Made by a program: the position numbers and the translations under genes. 64,000 bases of DNA from CBDHGY01 sp965263325 (lineage in GTDB: Bacteria; Pseudomonadota; Alphaproteobacteria; Caulobacterales; Hyphomonadaceae). The notes under the pieces were generated by a model. It made no database searches, was not told the origin of the DNA, and saw nothing but the letters and a program-made list of their open reading frames with translations. Positions 9,058 to 16,549 of this stretch are shown piece after piece. Location: NCBI GenBank assembly GCA_965263325.1, contig CBDHGY010000002.1, positions 744,001 through 808,000 of the forward strand, read 5' to 3'. Position 1 is the first letter of the stretch. Each line of letters starts with the position of its first letter.

Positions 9058-10211
9058 TAAACGCGCTCTCCGATTCCCAATGGTGTTGCCGGGGTTGAGG
9101 TCGGAACACGTCCATACACCTCTGGCAGTGAACAAGTCTGCATGTGCGGCAACACACGCGCGCCGAACGATTTGCATTCTTCAATATGAGGATACCCTGA
9201 CAGGATAAAGGCCCTTATTCCCATTTTCTTGTATGCCTCAAGTTCACTCAGCACTTGATCCGCAGAACCAACAAGTGCTGCTCCGCAACCTGAGCGCGCG
9301 CGCCCCACCCCTGTCCAGAGATGTGGCTCGATATATCCATACTTGTCTGCAAGTTCGCGCGCGCGGGCTTGATGCGAAACGCCGAGACTTATGCTGTCGT
9401 GGGCTCGATCGCGAATAAGCTGACCGTATTCATCATCCAGCTTCGAAACCAGATGATCGGCATAATCTCGAGCTTCGGCCTCTGTATCTCGCACGATCAC
9501 ATGCACTCTTAGTCCGTAATCAATCACACGGTCATACTTTTCCGCAACAGCATGAACTGCTTTCATGCGGTCTGCCAGCTGATCCTTGGTTTCAGGCCAC
9601 ATCAAATAAACATCGCAGTGACGGCCACACAGCTCCAGCGCTGGCGGCGAGTAACCGCCGAAATAAAGCAAAGGTCCGCCTGTTTGATAGGGTCGCGCGG
9701 GAGCCGTCGTAAGGTTCGAGAATTGGTATATCTCACCGTCGTAGTTGATTTCATTCTGCGTCCACGCTTGTTTTAGAATTTCAACCACTTCATGTGAACG
9801 TCGGTAGCGATGGGCACTTTCTGCAACCTCACCCGGAAAGTCCGAACTAATGACATTTAAAGTTAACCGCCCCTCAAGCATATGATCTAAGGTGGCAACC
9901 GTTCTCGCTAACATGATCGGCTGCATCTCGCCGCAACGGATCGCAGCCAGCATATTGATCTTCTTCGTAAGCGGCGCGCAACCGGCGACAAAAGACAATG
10001 TATCTTGTCCTACTTGGTAGGAAGAAGGACAAAGAATATTCCTAAATCCCTGAGCTTCAGCCTCGAGCAATATATCTCTGCAATGTGACCAACTTGAACG
10101 AAGTTCACCATCCGGCACACCAAGAAATTCAAAATCATCCGAACAGAGCGCGGAGAACCAACTCACTTCGGCAGCATCAATACCCGATGATTTTACTGGC
10201 ACGACGGTCAT
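9057..10211 (-). CDS. Flavin-dependent SsuD-like monooxygenase (candidate sulfoquinovose monooxygenase)
   Basis: 384-residue luciferase-like (LLM) flavin monooxygenase. The family cleaves C-S bonds of sulfonates with O2 and FMNH2, releasing sulfite and an aldehyde. WFSALCSDDF at the N-terminus, the long SsuD-type C-terminus with LVGSADQVLSELEAYKKMGI and FILSGYPHIEECKSFGARVLP closely follow alkanesulfonate monooxygenase. I place the start at the ATG at 10211 because GGAGG lies five bases upstream; a TTG at 10238 is in frame but poorer. It heads a coupled operon with aldo-keto reductase, flavin reductase and sugar symporter. That combination points to a sulfonated sugar rather than an alkanesulfonate, as in SmoC/SquD; this remains inference. 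Confidence 0.88.
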   Translation of the reverse strand: MTVVPVKSSGIDAAEVSWFSALCSDDFEFLGVPDGELRSSWSHCRDILLEAEAQGFRNILCPSSYQVGQDTLSFVAGCAPLTKKINMLAAIRCGEMQPIMLARTVATLDHMLEGRLTLNVISSDFPGEVAESAHRYRRSHEVVEILKQAWTQNEINYDGEIYQFSNLTTAPARPYQTGGPLLYFGGYSPPALELCGRHCDVYLMWPETKDQLADRMKAVHAVAEKYDRVIDYGLRVHVIVRDTEAEARDYADHLVSKLDDEYGQLIRDRAHDSISLGVSHQARARELADKYGYIEPHLWTGVGRARSGCGAALVGSADQVLSELEAYKKMGIRAFILSGYPHIEECKSFGARVLPHMQTCSLPEVYGRVPTSTPATPLGIGERV

Positions 10212-10275
10212 TCGTTCCTCCGTATTCCGACTACTCAATTTCTTTCATTTCACACCTTGCCAATTGAGCCAAGTG

Positions 10276-10299
10276 AATTGTATCAATATTGGATCAATT
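10276..10299. promoter_or_regulatory. 24-bp palindromic operator between the divergent operons
   Basis: The sequence has the form AATTG-N3-CAATATTG-N3-CAATT, a perfect palindrome apart from the N3 spacers. It lies between the start of the minus-strand monooxygenase operon (10211) and the ribosome site (10302-10308) of the GntR gene, where autoregulation and control of both operons would be expected. GntR-family proteins bind such symmetric sites as dimers. Confidence 0.7.
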
Positions 10300-10313
10300 T
10301 AGAGGTGGAAAAA

Positions 10314-11033
10314 TTGGGCGTCGAAAAAACAAGAGCGCTGCCGAAAACGATACAAGTCAGCGAAATGCTCATCAGAGAAATTGCAGCAGGGCGATATCCC
10401 GATGGAACGCGATTGCCGACTGAACGAAAAATGGCTCAAGACCTCGGGATTGCCGTAGGCACCTTGCGCCGCGCACTTGCTATTCTCGAGCAGCGCGGGC
10501 TCCTCAAACGTGTTCAAGGTTCGGGAAACTACGTTCAGACGCAGACAGACGTACAAAGTGTTTATGAATTTTTTCGTATCGAACTCTTGGAAGGTGGCGG
10601 TCTGCCTACAGCCGATATTCTGGAAGTACGCAGACTCAAAAAAGATTCAATATTGCCAGAAATCGGACCGGGGAATCTCGCTCATCGAATTCGGCGTCTT
10701 CGTTACCTCAATGAAATTCCTGTTGAAGTCGAGGAGATATGGCTGGACGGCAGGTTCGTCGACTGGATCATGCTCGATGAACTTCGAGATTCACTCTACT
10801 ATTACTACAAAGAGAAACTGAAAGTCGTTATCGGGTCCGTAACCGATACGATTGGAGTTTCGACCGTGCCGGACTGGTCTCCAAAAAAATTCGCATTGGC
10901 ACCAAACTCAACCTGCGGGCTCGTCGAGCGCATCAGTTATGACCTCACAGGTCAAGCGGTCGAGTATTCCAGAAATTGGTTCAATCACGAAGTTTGTCGG
11001 TACACGAACAGACTTGGAAAAAGGCAAGCATAA
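10314..11033 (+). CDS. GntR-family transcriptional regulator, HutC/UTRA type
   Basis: 239-residue regulator. The N-terminal winged helix is clear (LPTERKMAQDLGIAVGTLRRALAILEQRGLLKRVQGSGNYV) and the C-terminal half fits the UTRA ligand-binding fold, which senses sugars, sugar phosphates or amino acids. I choose the TTG at 10314 because GAGGTGG lies five bases upstream and the 24-bp palindrome then remains outside the gene. A TTG at 10257 would add 19 residues and place the operator inside the coding region. The stop overlaps the next gene (TAATG). It probably represses both divergent operons until a sulfoquinovose-related ligand binds. Confidence 0.88.
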   Translation: MGVEKTRALPKTIQVSEMLIREIAAGRYPDGTRLPTERKMAQDLGIAVGTLRRALAILEQRGLLKRVQGSGNYVQTQTDVQSVYEFFRIELLEGGGLPTADILEVRRLKKDSILPEIGPGNLAHRIRRLRYLNEIPVEVEEIWLDGRFVDWIMLDELRDSLYYYYKEKLKVVIGSVTDTIGVSTVPDWSPKKFALAPNSTCGLVERISYDLTGQAVEYSRNWFNHEVCRYTNRLGKRQA

Positions 11034-12139
11034 TGACAACACAATATGGCCTTATCGGTTGCGGCATGATGGGGATTGAACATCTACGCAACATTGCACT
11101 GCTCAAAGATGCAGAAGTTACAGCAATTTTTGACCCTGATGACACCCAAGCACAACTCGGCTTACAGATCGCCAGTCGTGCAAAACGGATGGGCTCTATC
11201 ACCGAGCTCCTGGCGACAACTGATGTCGACGCTCTGGTAATAGCCAGCCCAAACCACATGCATATCCGTCAACTACAGGAAATCGCATCGCAGCGGACGC
11301 TTCCTATCCTTTGCGAAAAACCTCTTTTTACCGACCCAGACGACGACGCAGTGGTTGAAAAATTCCAGCAACAATACAAAGCTCCAGTCTGGGTAGCGAT
11401 GGAGTATCGCTACATGCCGCCTATCACGGAATTTTTGGAAAGAGCCGAAGAGGTGACCGGCGGTATAAAAATGCTCACTCTCCAGGAGCACCGATTTCCG
11501 TTTCTAAAGAAGATTGGCGATTGGAACAGATTCAACACAAATACCGGCGGCACATTTGTAGAAAAATGCTGCCATTTCTTCGACCTCATGCGTTTAATCT
11601 TAAAGTGCGAGCCTGTTCGAGTAACCGCCAGCGCAAATCAATTTGTCAATCATTTAGACGAATCCTACGGCGGCAAAACGCCTGACATCTGGGACGGCGG
11701 GTACGTTGTCTTCGATTTTGAGAACGGCGCGAGAGCGATGCTTGAACTGTCCATGTTTGCAGACGGCTCTAAGTGGAATGAGGAGATCCATGCCATCGGG
11801 CCAAAAGGTAAAATTGCCTGCCGCATGCCAGGGCCACAGAGATTCTGGCCAGCTGACCTCGGCCCTTCTCCGGAGCCAGAACTCATTATTTATCCGCGGC
11901 ACCCAAAACGCCCTGAAACAATTACCATACCTCTCGATGAAGCGCTCATCGCGGCGGGTGACCATCACGGATCGACCTTCTTTCAACACCAGAAATTCTT
12001 GGAGATGGTACGCACAGGCGGCAAGCCTGACGTCTCACTTGAGGACGGCAAGAGAGCGGTAAAGATGGGGCTCATGGCGCAGCACGCGGCCAGAACGGGC
12101 CAAGTCGTGGATATGAGAGAGAGCGCTCGCGTGCTGTGA
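11033..12139 (+). CDS. Gfo/Idh/MocA-family NAD-binding protein (candidate NAD-dependent sulfoquinovosidase)
   Basis: 368 residues. The N-terminal Rossmann fold has GLIGCGMMGIEHL (GxGxxG), then VIASPNHMH and the family EKP motif (CEKPLF). The C-terminal half contains AMEYRYMPP and GGTFVEKCCHFFDLMRL, the substrate-binding region of the family (conserved GG...H..D). These proteins oxidise sugars or, in some families, cleave glycosides by transient NAD-dependent oxidation. Family GH188 of this superfamily contains NAD-dependent sulfoquinovosidases. No GH31 sulfoquinovosidase is present in the window, so this enzyme is the best candidate to free SQ from its glycoside. Start by TAATG overlap with the regulator gene; stop overlaps the exporter gene. 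Confidence 0.85.
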   Translation: MTTQYGLIGCGMMGIEHLRNIALLKDAEVTAIFDPDDTQAQLGLQIASRAKRMGSITELLATTDVDALVIASPNHMHIRQLQEIASQRTLPILCEKPLFTDPDDDAVVEKFQQQYKAPVWVAMEYRYMPPITEFLERAEEVTGGIKMLTLQEHRFPFLKKIGDWNRFNTNTGGTFVEKCCHFFDLMRLILKCEPVRVTASANQFVNHLDESYGGKTPDIWDGGYVVFDFENGARAMLELSMFADGSKWNEEIHAIGPKGKIACRMPGPQRFWPADLGPSPEPELIIYPRHPKRPETITIPLDEALIAAGDHHGSTFFQHQKFLEMVRTGGKPDVSLEDGKRAVKMGLMAQHAARTGQVVDMRESARVL

Positions 12140-13167
12140 TCAACTTCGTTAAAAATCACTTCGACAGAGCGTCAACAAAAATCAAGATCCTCTTACCGGG
12201 ACTTGCATTGGCCTGTCTTGTGGCAATGTCAGCGCAGTTTGTCGCGGAGCACAGCCAAGCACCCGCCATGTTGATGGCGCTTTTGTTCGGCATGGCGATC
12301 AGCTTCGTTTATGAAACTGACACATCTGTTCGACCGGGTATTGAGTTTACCGCTCACTCAATTCTCAAATTTGGAATTGTTTTGTTGGGCGCACGGATCA
12401 GTGTCGAATTTGTATTGGCGCAGGGATGGCAATCGATTTGCCTTATTGTCATTGCGCTTGTTGCAACACTGTTGTTTGGCTTGATTGTCGGGCGATTGCT
12501 TGGCCTCAGCCGCAACATTGCCATTCTAACTGCCGGAGCGGTGTCAATATGCGGGGCGTCGGCCGCTCTGGCGATATCATCTGTTTTGCCAAAAAACAGC
12601 GACTCTGAGAAACAACTCTTTGTGACAATAATTGGCGTTACCGGCTTATCGACCGTCGCAATGATCTTGTATCCAGCGCTTCTGGCGCAGTTTGAGGTCA
12701 GCGAAACAATTGCCGGACAAATTATCGGTGCGACCGTTCATGATGTGGCGCAAGTTATCGGTGCCGGCTTTTCGATATCTGATACAGCCGGAGACAAAGC
12801 AACCCTGGTAAAACTTATGAGAGTGAGCCTGCTCGCTCCAACTGTGATCGTGATCGCACTTATCATCCGGCGACAACACAAAATAGACGATCATTCTTTG
12901 AAACGTCCGCCCATTATCCCGATTTTTGTCCTCGGGTTTATCTTCCTTGCCGGCTTAAACAGCTTTGGCCTAGTGCCTGAGGATTGGAAAGTCCCCCTAT
13001 CGCTATGCTCTAAAACAGCCTTACTGACAGCAATCGCTGCCGTCGGTATTAAGACAAATCTTCGAGAGATAACGTCGATTGGCTATGCGCCAATTATCCT
13101 TTTGGTGTTGGAAACAGTTTTTATTGCTGCAATTGGTACCGTTGGTTTTATTGTGCTGGCGAATTAG
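12136..13167 (+). CDS. YeiH-family membrane protein (putative sulfate/sulfite exporter)
   Basis: 343 residues with about 10 hydrophobic segments; the YeiH/UPF0324 family (conserved hypothetical 698). Recognisable blocks are LLFGMAISF, LKFGIVLLGARIS, AGAVSICGASAALAIS and IIGATVHDVAQVIGAG. Members are annotated as putative sulfate exporters and often accompany sulfonate or taurine catabolism. Start GTG overlaps the stop of the Gfo/Idh/MocA gene (GTGA), so expression is coupled. In this setting it would remove the sulfite (or sulfate) released by the monooxygenase. Direction and substrate are inferred from context. Confidence 0.87.
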   Translation: MINFVKNHFDRASTKIKILLPGLALACLVAMSAQFVAEHSQAPAMLMALLFGMAISFVYETDTSVRPGIEFTAHSILKFGIVLLGARISVEFVLAQGWQSICLIVIALVATLLFGLIVGRLLGLSRNIAILTAGAVSICGASAALAISSVLPKNSDSEKQLFVTIIGVTGLSTVAMILYPALLAQFEVSETIAGQIIGATVHDVAQVIGAGFSISDTAGDKATLVKLMRVSLLAPTVIVIALIIRRQHKIDDHSLKRPPIIPIFVLGFIFLAGLNSFGLVPEDWKVPLSLCSKTALLTAIAAVGIKTNLREITSIGYAPIILLVLETVFIAAIGTVGFIVLAN

Positions 13168-13254
13168 CCCAGGCAACACAAAATATGCCATCGCCCTCAA
13201 CTCATCCAAGTGACGGCGCGCTGACATAAGCATCTTCTAAATTTGATGTATAAA

Positions 13255-13274
13255 TGGTGCCCCCAGAGGGCACC
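13255..13274 (-). other. tRNA-3'-end-like sequence forming a hairpin (possible attachment site)
   Basis: On the minus strand 13270-13255 reads CCCTCTGGGGGCACCA, the form of a tRNA acceptor end with its CCA. No tRNA body follows on either side. The same bases also form a perfect 7-bp hairpin (GGTGCCC, loop CCAGA, GGGCACC). It lies 150 bases before a tyrosine integrase gene, so an att remnant is plausible; a chance hairpin is the alternative. Confidence 0.35.
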
Positions 13275-13307
13275 TCAGTCGTATATCATGCAGGCGCATA
13301 ATGTCTC

Positions 13308-13351
13308 AAGATTGGTAAATATTACACATATAAACAGATATTTACTATCTT
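13308..13351. repeat. Inverted repeat upstream of the integrase gene
   Basis: AAGAT-N2-GTAAATAT and ATATTTAC-N1-ATCTT face each other across 15 bases. The arms are perfect apart from the small inner spacers. The place, about 70 bases before the integrase start, suits an operator or an integrase arm site. Confidence 0.45.
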
Positions 13352-13423
13352 GTGACGTATCATTGAGTTTCACACGATCTCATGCGAACATGTACATTTT
13401 TGTGTACATAGAATGAATGCAAC

Positions 13424-14593
13424 ATGCCTTACTCAAGAAGCAAGCTCACGGTAAAATCCATCAAATCTCTTCCTACTGGGACGTACGGTGATGGAGGTGG
13501 TCTTTCACTTCGTAAGACGAGTGATCGTACGGGTCAGTGGCTTTACCGATTCAGACTTCACGGGCGGCAGAGACAGATGGGTCTCGGAAGCTTCTCCAAA
13601 GTGAGCTTAAGCCAAGCGCGGAAGCTCAGAGACGAAATGCAGTCTCTTGTGATGATCGGCAAAGACCCAGTCCTTGAAAGGAAACATGCAAGGAAGGCAG
13701 CCAGCGCCGGTCTTGTGACACTCACGAGTGTTGCAGAAGACGCCTTTAGGTCGCGGCAAGCGGAGCTAAAGGAAGATGGAAAAGCAGGTAGGTGGTTTAG
13801 TCCTCTCAGGCTCTATATTCTTCCCATTCTCGGAGATCAGCCAATTGTCGAAATTGACCAGATAGATGTTCGTGATGCGCTCGCACCCATCTGGCACGAT
13901 AAAGCTGATACAGCGAAGAAAGCGCTAAATCGTCTAAACATTGTCATTCAGCACGCAGCGGCCCTTGGATTAGATGTGGACGTGCAAGCAACACAGAAAG
14001 CGCGCGCACTATTAGGCAAGCAGCGCCATCGCCCGCAGAACATCCCGGCGATGCCCTGGCAAGATGTTCCTGCATTTTATGCTTCTTTAGATCAATGCAC
14101 ACCCGTGCAGCTTGCTCTTAGATTGCTAATCTTGAACCCTGGCCCTCGTTCGAAACCAATTCGATTCTTAAGACTGAATGATATCGATGGAGACGTCTGG
14201 ACAGTTCCAGGCGAACTCATGAAAGGGATAAAAGGTAAGATCGACGATTGGCGAACACCGCTGTCGCCGGAGAGTACCAGAGTGATTGAGCTTGCGAGCC
14301 GTTTTGAGAGAAATGGGAACCTCTTTCCAAACGTATCTGGGCGGGGCGTTATCTCTGACGCCAGCATGAGCAGATTGATGGAGCGAAGAGAACTTACGTT
14401 TCGCCCCCACGGGTTTCGTTCGTCCTTCAGGACGTGGGCTGCAGAGAACGATAAGCGACAGGACATCGCTGAGTTATGCCTTGCGCATAAAATCCACGGC
14501 GCAATCGAAGCGAGTTATCTGAGAACAGACTTTCTAGACGCACGAAGAAATCTCATGAACGCGTGGGCTCAGTTCATAACTTCCAGCGATTGA
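13424..14593 (+). CDS. Tyrosine integrase with P4-type arm-binding domain
   Basis: 389 residues. The N-terminus is the DUF4102 arm-DNA-binding domain (LTVKSIKSLPTGTYGDGGGLSLR...GLGSFSKVSLSQARKLRDE) seen in P4 and genomic-island integrases. The C-terminal catalytic domain has Arg242, His329-x2-Arg332 (RPHGFRSSFRTWAAE), His355 and the nucleophile Tyr365 (EASYLR), so it is intact. Neighbours show no further phage genes, which suggests an island end or a decayed element. The region before it holds a tRNA-end-like hairpin and a long inverted repeat. Confidence 0.92.
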   Translation: MPYSRSKLTVKSIKSLPTGTYGDGGGLSLRKTSDRTGQWLYRFRLHGRQRQMGLGSFSKVSLSQARKLRDEMQSLVMIGKDPVLERKHARKAASAGLVTLTSVAEDAFRSRQAELKEDGKAGRWFSPLRLYILPILGDQPIVEIDQIDVRDALAPIWHDKADTAKKALNRLNIVIQHAAALGLDVDVQATQKARALLGKQRHRPQNIPAMPWQDVPAFYASLDQCTPVQLALRLLILNPGPRSKPIRFLRLNDIDGDVWTVPGELMKGIKGKIDDWRTPLSPESTRVIELASRFERNGNLFPNVSGRGVISDASMSRLMERRELTFRPHGFRSSFRTWAAENDKRQDIAELCLAHKIHGAIEASYLRTDFLDARRNLMNAWAQFITSSD

Positions 14594-14683
14594 CTATAAT
14601 ATACGGCAGATAGACTTGATCGCTTCGACTTCTAAATCCCAAAAGCGGCCGTTAGCACGCCACCTATAACCCGCGCCGATCGT

Positions 14684-15307
14684 CTACAGCTCAATACTCT
14701 CAGCCAAAGCTAGAGCGTCCTCCACTTCCACACCAAGATATCTGACTGTGCTGTCAATTTTCGTATGACCTAGCAACAATTGAACGGCGCGAAGGTTGCC
14801 TGTCTTCCGGTAGATGAGTGTCGCCTTGGTTCGCCGCATGGAATGCGTTGCATAGGATAATCGTGGCAAACCAATCGACTTGATCCAGTCTTCAACGAGT
14901 CGCGAGTATTGGCGCGTTGATAGATGACGGGAGTGATCTTTGCGGCTTGGAAATAGCCAGTCATGATGATCGAGTGACTTTTGTGTGCACCAATCTTCAA
15001 TGGCCTCTCTCGTTTGTTTGGTTATTTCAAACTGAACCGCGTTTCCCGTTTTGCTTTGGACGATCTTTGCGCGGCTTCGAATCTCGTCGCCCATCCGAAC
15101 ATCGGACACTTTCAAGCGTAATAAATCACATCCTCTAAGCTTGCTATCTATGGCGAGATTGAACAGCGCTAAGTCACGCTTCTTTTCTGCGAGTTGTAGA
15201 CGAACACGAATTGCCCAAACCTGTTGTGGCTTTAGCGGCGATTTCTGGCCGATCAGCTTTCCATTGTTCCAGGGGATGAATTGCTGCGTGGTGACGTCGA
15301 ATGGCAT
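14684..15307 (-). CDS. Minimal tyrosine recombinase (catalytic domain only)
   Basis: 207 residues with all catalytic residues of a tyrosine recombinase: Arg59 (LRGCDLLRL), Lys86 (QSKTG), His155-x2-Arg158 (HSMRRTKATL), His181 (LLLGHTKI) and Tyr190. It lacks the usual N-terminal core-binding and arm-binding domains. I choose the ATG at 15307, which has AAGGAAG five bases before it; an upstream start would add 12 poorly conserved residues. Small stand-alone recombinases of this type are frequent in alphaproteobacteria, but their targets are unknown. It faces the integrase gene convergently. Confidence 0.88.
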   Translation of the reverse strand: MPFDVTTQQFIPWNNGKLIGQKSPLKPQQVWAIRVRLQLAEKKRDLALFNLAIDSKLRGCDLLRLKVSDVRMGDEIRSRAKIVQSKTGNAVQFEITKQTREAIEDWCTQKSLDHHDWLFPSRKDHSRHLSTRQYSRLVEDWIKSIGLPRLSYATHSMRRTKATLIYRKTGNLRAVQLLLGHTKIDSTVRYLGVEVEDALALAESIEL

Positions 15308-15488
15308 TGGACTTCCTTTCAAAAGTCCAATCGCTGCAACCAAGTTGCCAAAGCAATCGCGCTTTTTTGTCTTGAGTTCCTATGAGCCGCTAGGCCTCAA
15401 TAGCCGAAAGCGTAATTGCGCCAGCCTCGGTTTCACTCAATTGAACTACGAGCGGTTGGCGCTATCAATTCGGTCAGTCAAAAAGGAA

Positions 15489-16469
15489 TTATTCCGGCCT
15501 AGGCTTGATGCCCTCTTTGCCAAAAACGCCGTCTACTTTTAGGTTGGCAAAAATTGGTCCTTCGTCGGTCATCGTTACCCACGAGACGTGGTCCAGCCGT
15601 CCTGGGCCATCCTGGAGCCATACACCGCCGGTTGTGCCCATCACAAAATAGTCTCGATCTTTTTTCTGATTATACGCGTAATAGTGCTCGTGACCGGCGA
15701 TAACGGTATAGTTTCGGTCTCTGAGCATCTCTTCAATGCGTGAGAATTCAGGACTACCATAGAGCCAAGCAGGCTTATGCATGAGCACCATTGTCCAGCG
15801 AGGCGTGGGATGGTCAGCCAGAGTTTTTTCGACAAACTCCACTTGAGCCTCGCTGATGTTTATTGCACCCGGAAGTTTAGGTGGCTTCGGCCGATCTCGT
15901 ACGGCTTCAAGAATACGCGCCTGTGTACCCTCCGGATCTTTTGCCATGGCTTGTTCCATTTGCTGAGTCCGCGCCAGTAAGTCGTCAGGAAAGATGTAAG
16001 GAGGGTCTTCTGTGTTCAGTGCAATGAACAGCACGTCCTTATATATAAAACTGTAGTATGTTGCACCGTGTCGTTGTTTCCATTTCTCAACCATCAATTC
16101 ATTGGAGAGATCATGATTTCCAGCAACGTAGAAGAATGGCATGTCGAGACTTTTTAAGAAGCCTTCAAACTCGGTCCACTCCTTATCAATTTTTGCCGGA
16201 TCATCTGTGTATCCTTCGATAAGGTCACCAACGGAAATGACAAATTCTGGCTGTAGTAAATTCACATGCGCAAGCGCCGTCTGAAAAACACCGGGACGGT
16301 GACCGCCTGTTCGATCTGCAACAATCACGAATTGGAAATTGTCTGGATCGTCAAGAAAGGGCTGATCTGATCTTGGGACAGTCTCGCCAATAAGCGTTTT
16401 AGAATTGCCCGCGGGTGAGCAGGCGAACAACGTGCTAAGAAATAAAATCGTTACCGCCAGCCTTAGCAT
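15489..16469 (-). CDS. Lipoprotein metallophosphoesterase (calcineurin-like)
   Basis: 326 residues. It opens with a lipoprotein signal (hydrophobic stretch, lipobox LFAC, Cys17), so it is exported and membrane-attached. The calcineurin-type metal motifs appear in order: VIVADRTGG, SVGDLIEG, YVAGNHD, VLMHKPAW and AGHEHYY. The family hydrolyses phosphomono- or diesters using two metal ions. The chosen ATG (16469) has GGAAG nearby; a longer reading would overlap the upstream receptor gene without a signal peptide. It is 80 bases downstream of a TonB receptor on the same strand, so it may trim a phosphorylated substrate imported by that receptor. Confidence 0.88.
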   Translation of the reverse strand: MLRLAVTILFLSTLFACSPAGNSKTLIGETVPRSDQPFLDDPDNFQFVIVADRTGGHRPGVFQTALAHVNLLQPEFVISVGDLIEGYTDDPAKIDKEWTEFEGFLKSLDMPFFYVAGNHDLSNELMVEKWKQRHGATYYSFIYKDVLFIALNTEDPPYIFPDDLLARTQQMEQAMAKDPEGTQARILEAVRDRPKPPKLPGAINISEAQVEFVEKTLADHPTPRWTMVLMHKPAWLYGSPEFSRIEEMLRDRNYTVIAGHEHYYAYNQKKDRDYFVMGTTGGVWLQDGPGRLDHVSWVTMTDEGPIFANLKVDGVFGKEGIKPRPE

Positions 16470-16502
16470 ATTTGTCTTCCATGATGTTGTTCTGATGCGT
16501 GC

Positions 16503-16533
16503 CACTCCCCGCCGCTGTAGCAAACGGGGAGTG
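16503..16533 (-). promoter_or_regulatory. Intercistronic hairpin between receptor and phosphoesterase genes
   Basis: A perfect 9-bp inverted repeat (CACTCCCCG and CGGGGAGTG, loop 13 bases) lies between the receptor stop (16550) and the phosphoesterase start (16469). There is no U tract, so it is more likely an mRNA-stabilising or attenuating stem than a full terminator. Confidence 0.55.
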
Positions 16534-16549
16534 ATTGCGGGAGGAAAGC

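Noticed and set aside
13255..13274. A full tRNA gene next to the integrase
   Set aside because: Only an acceptor-like end is present; neither T-arm nor anticodon arm can be built from the flanks.
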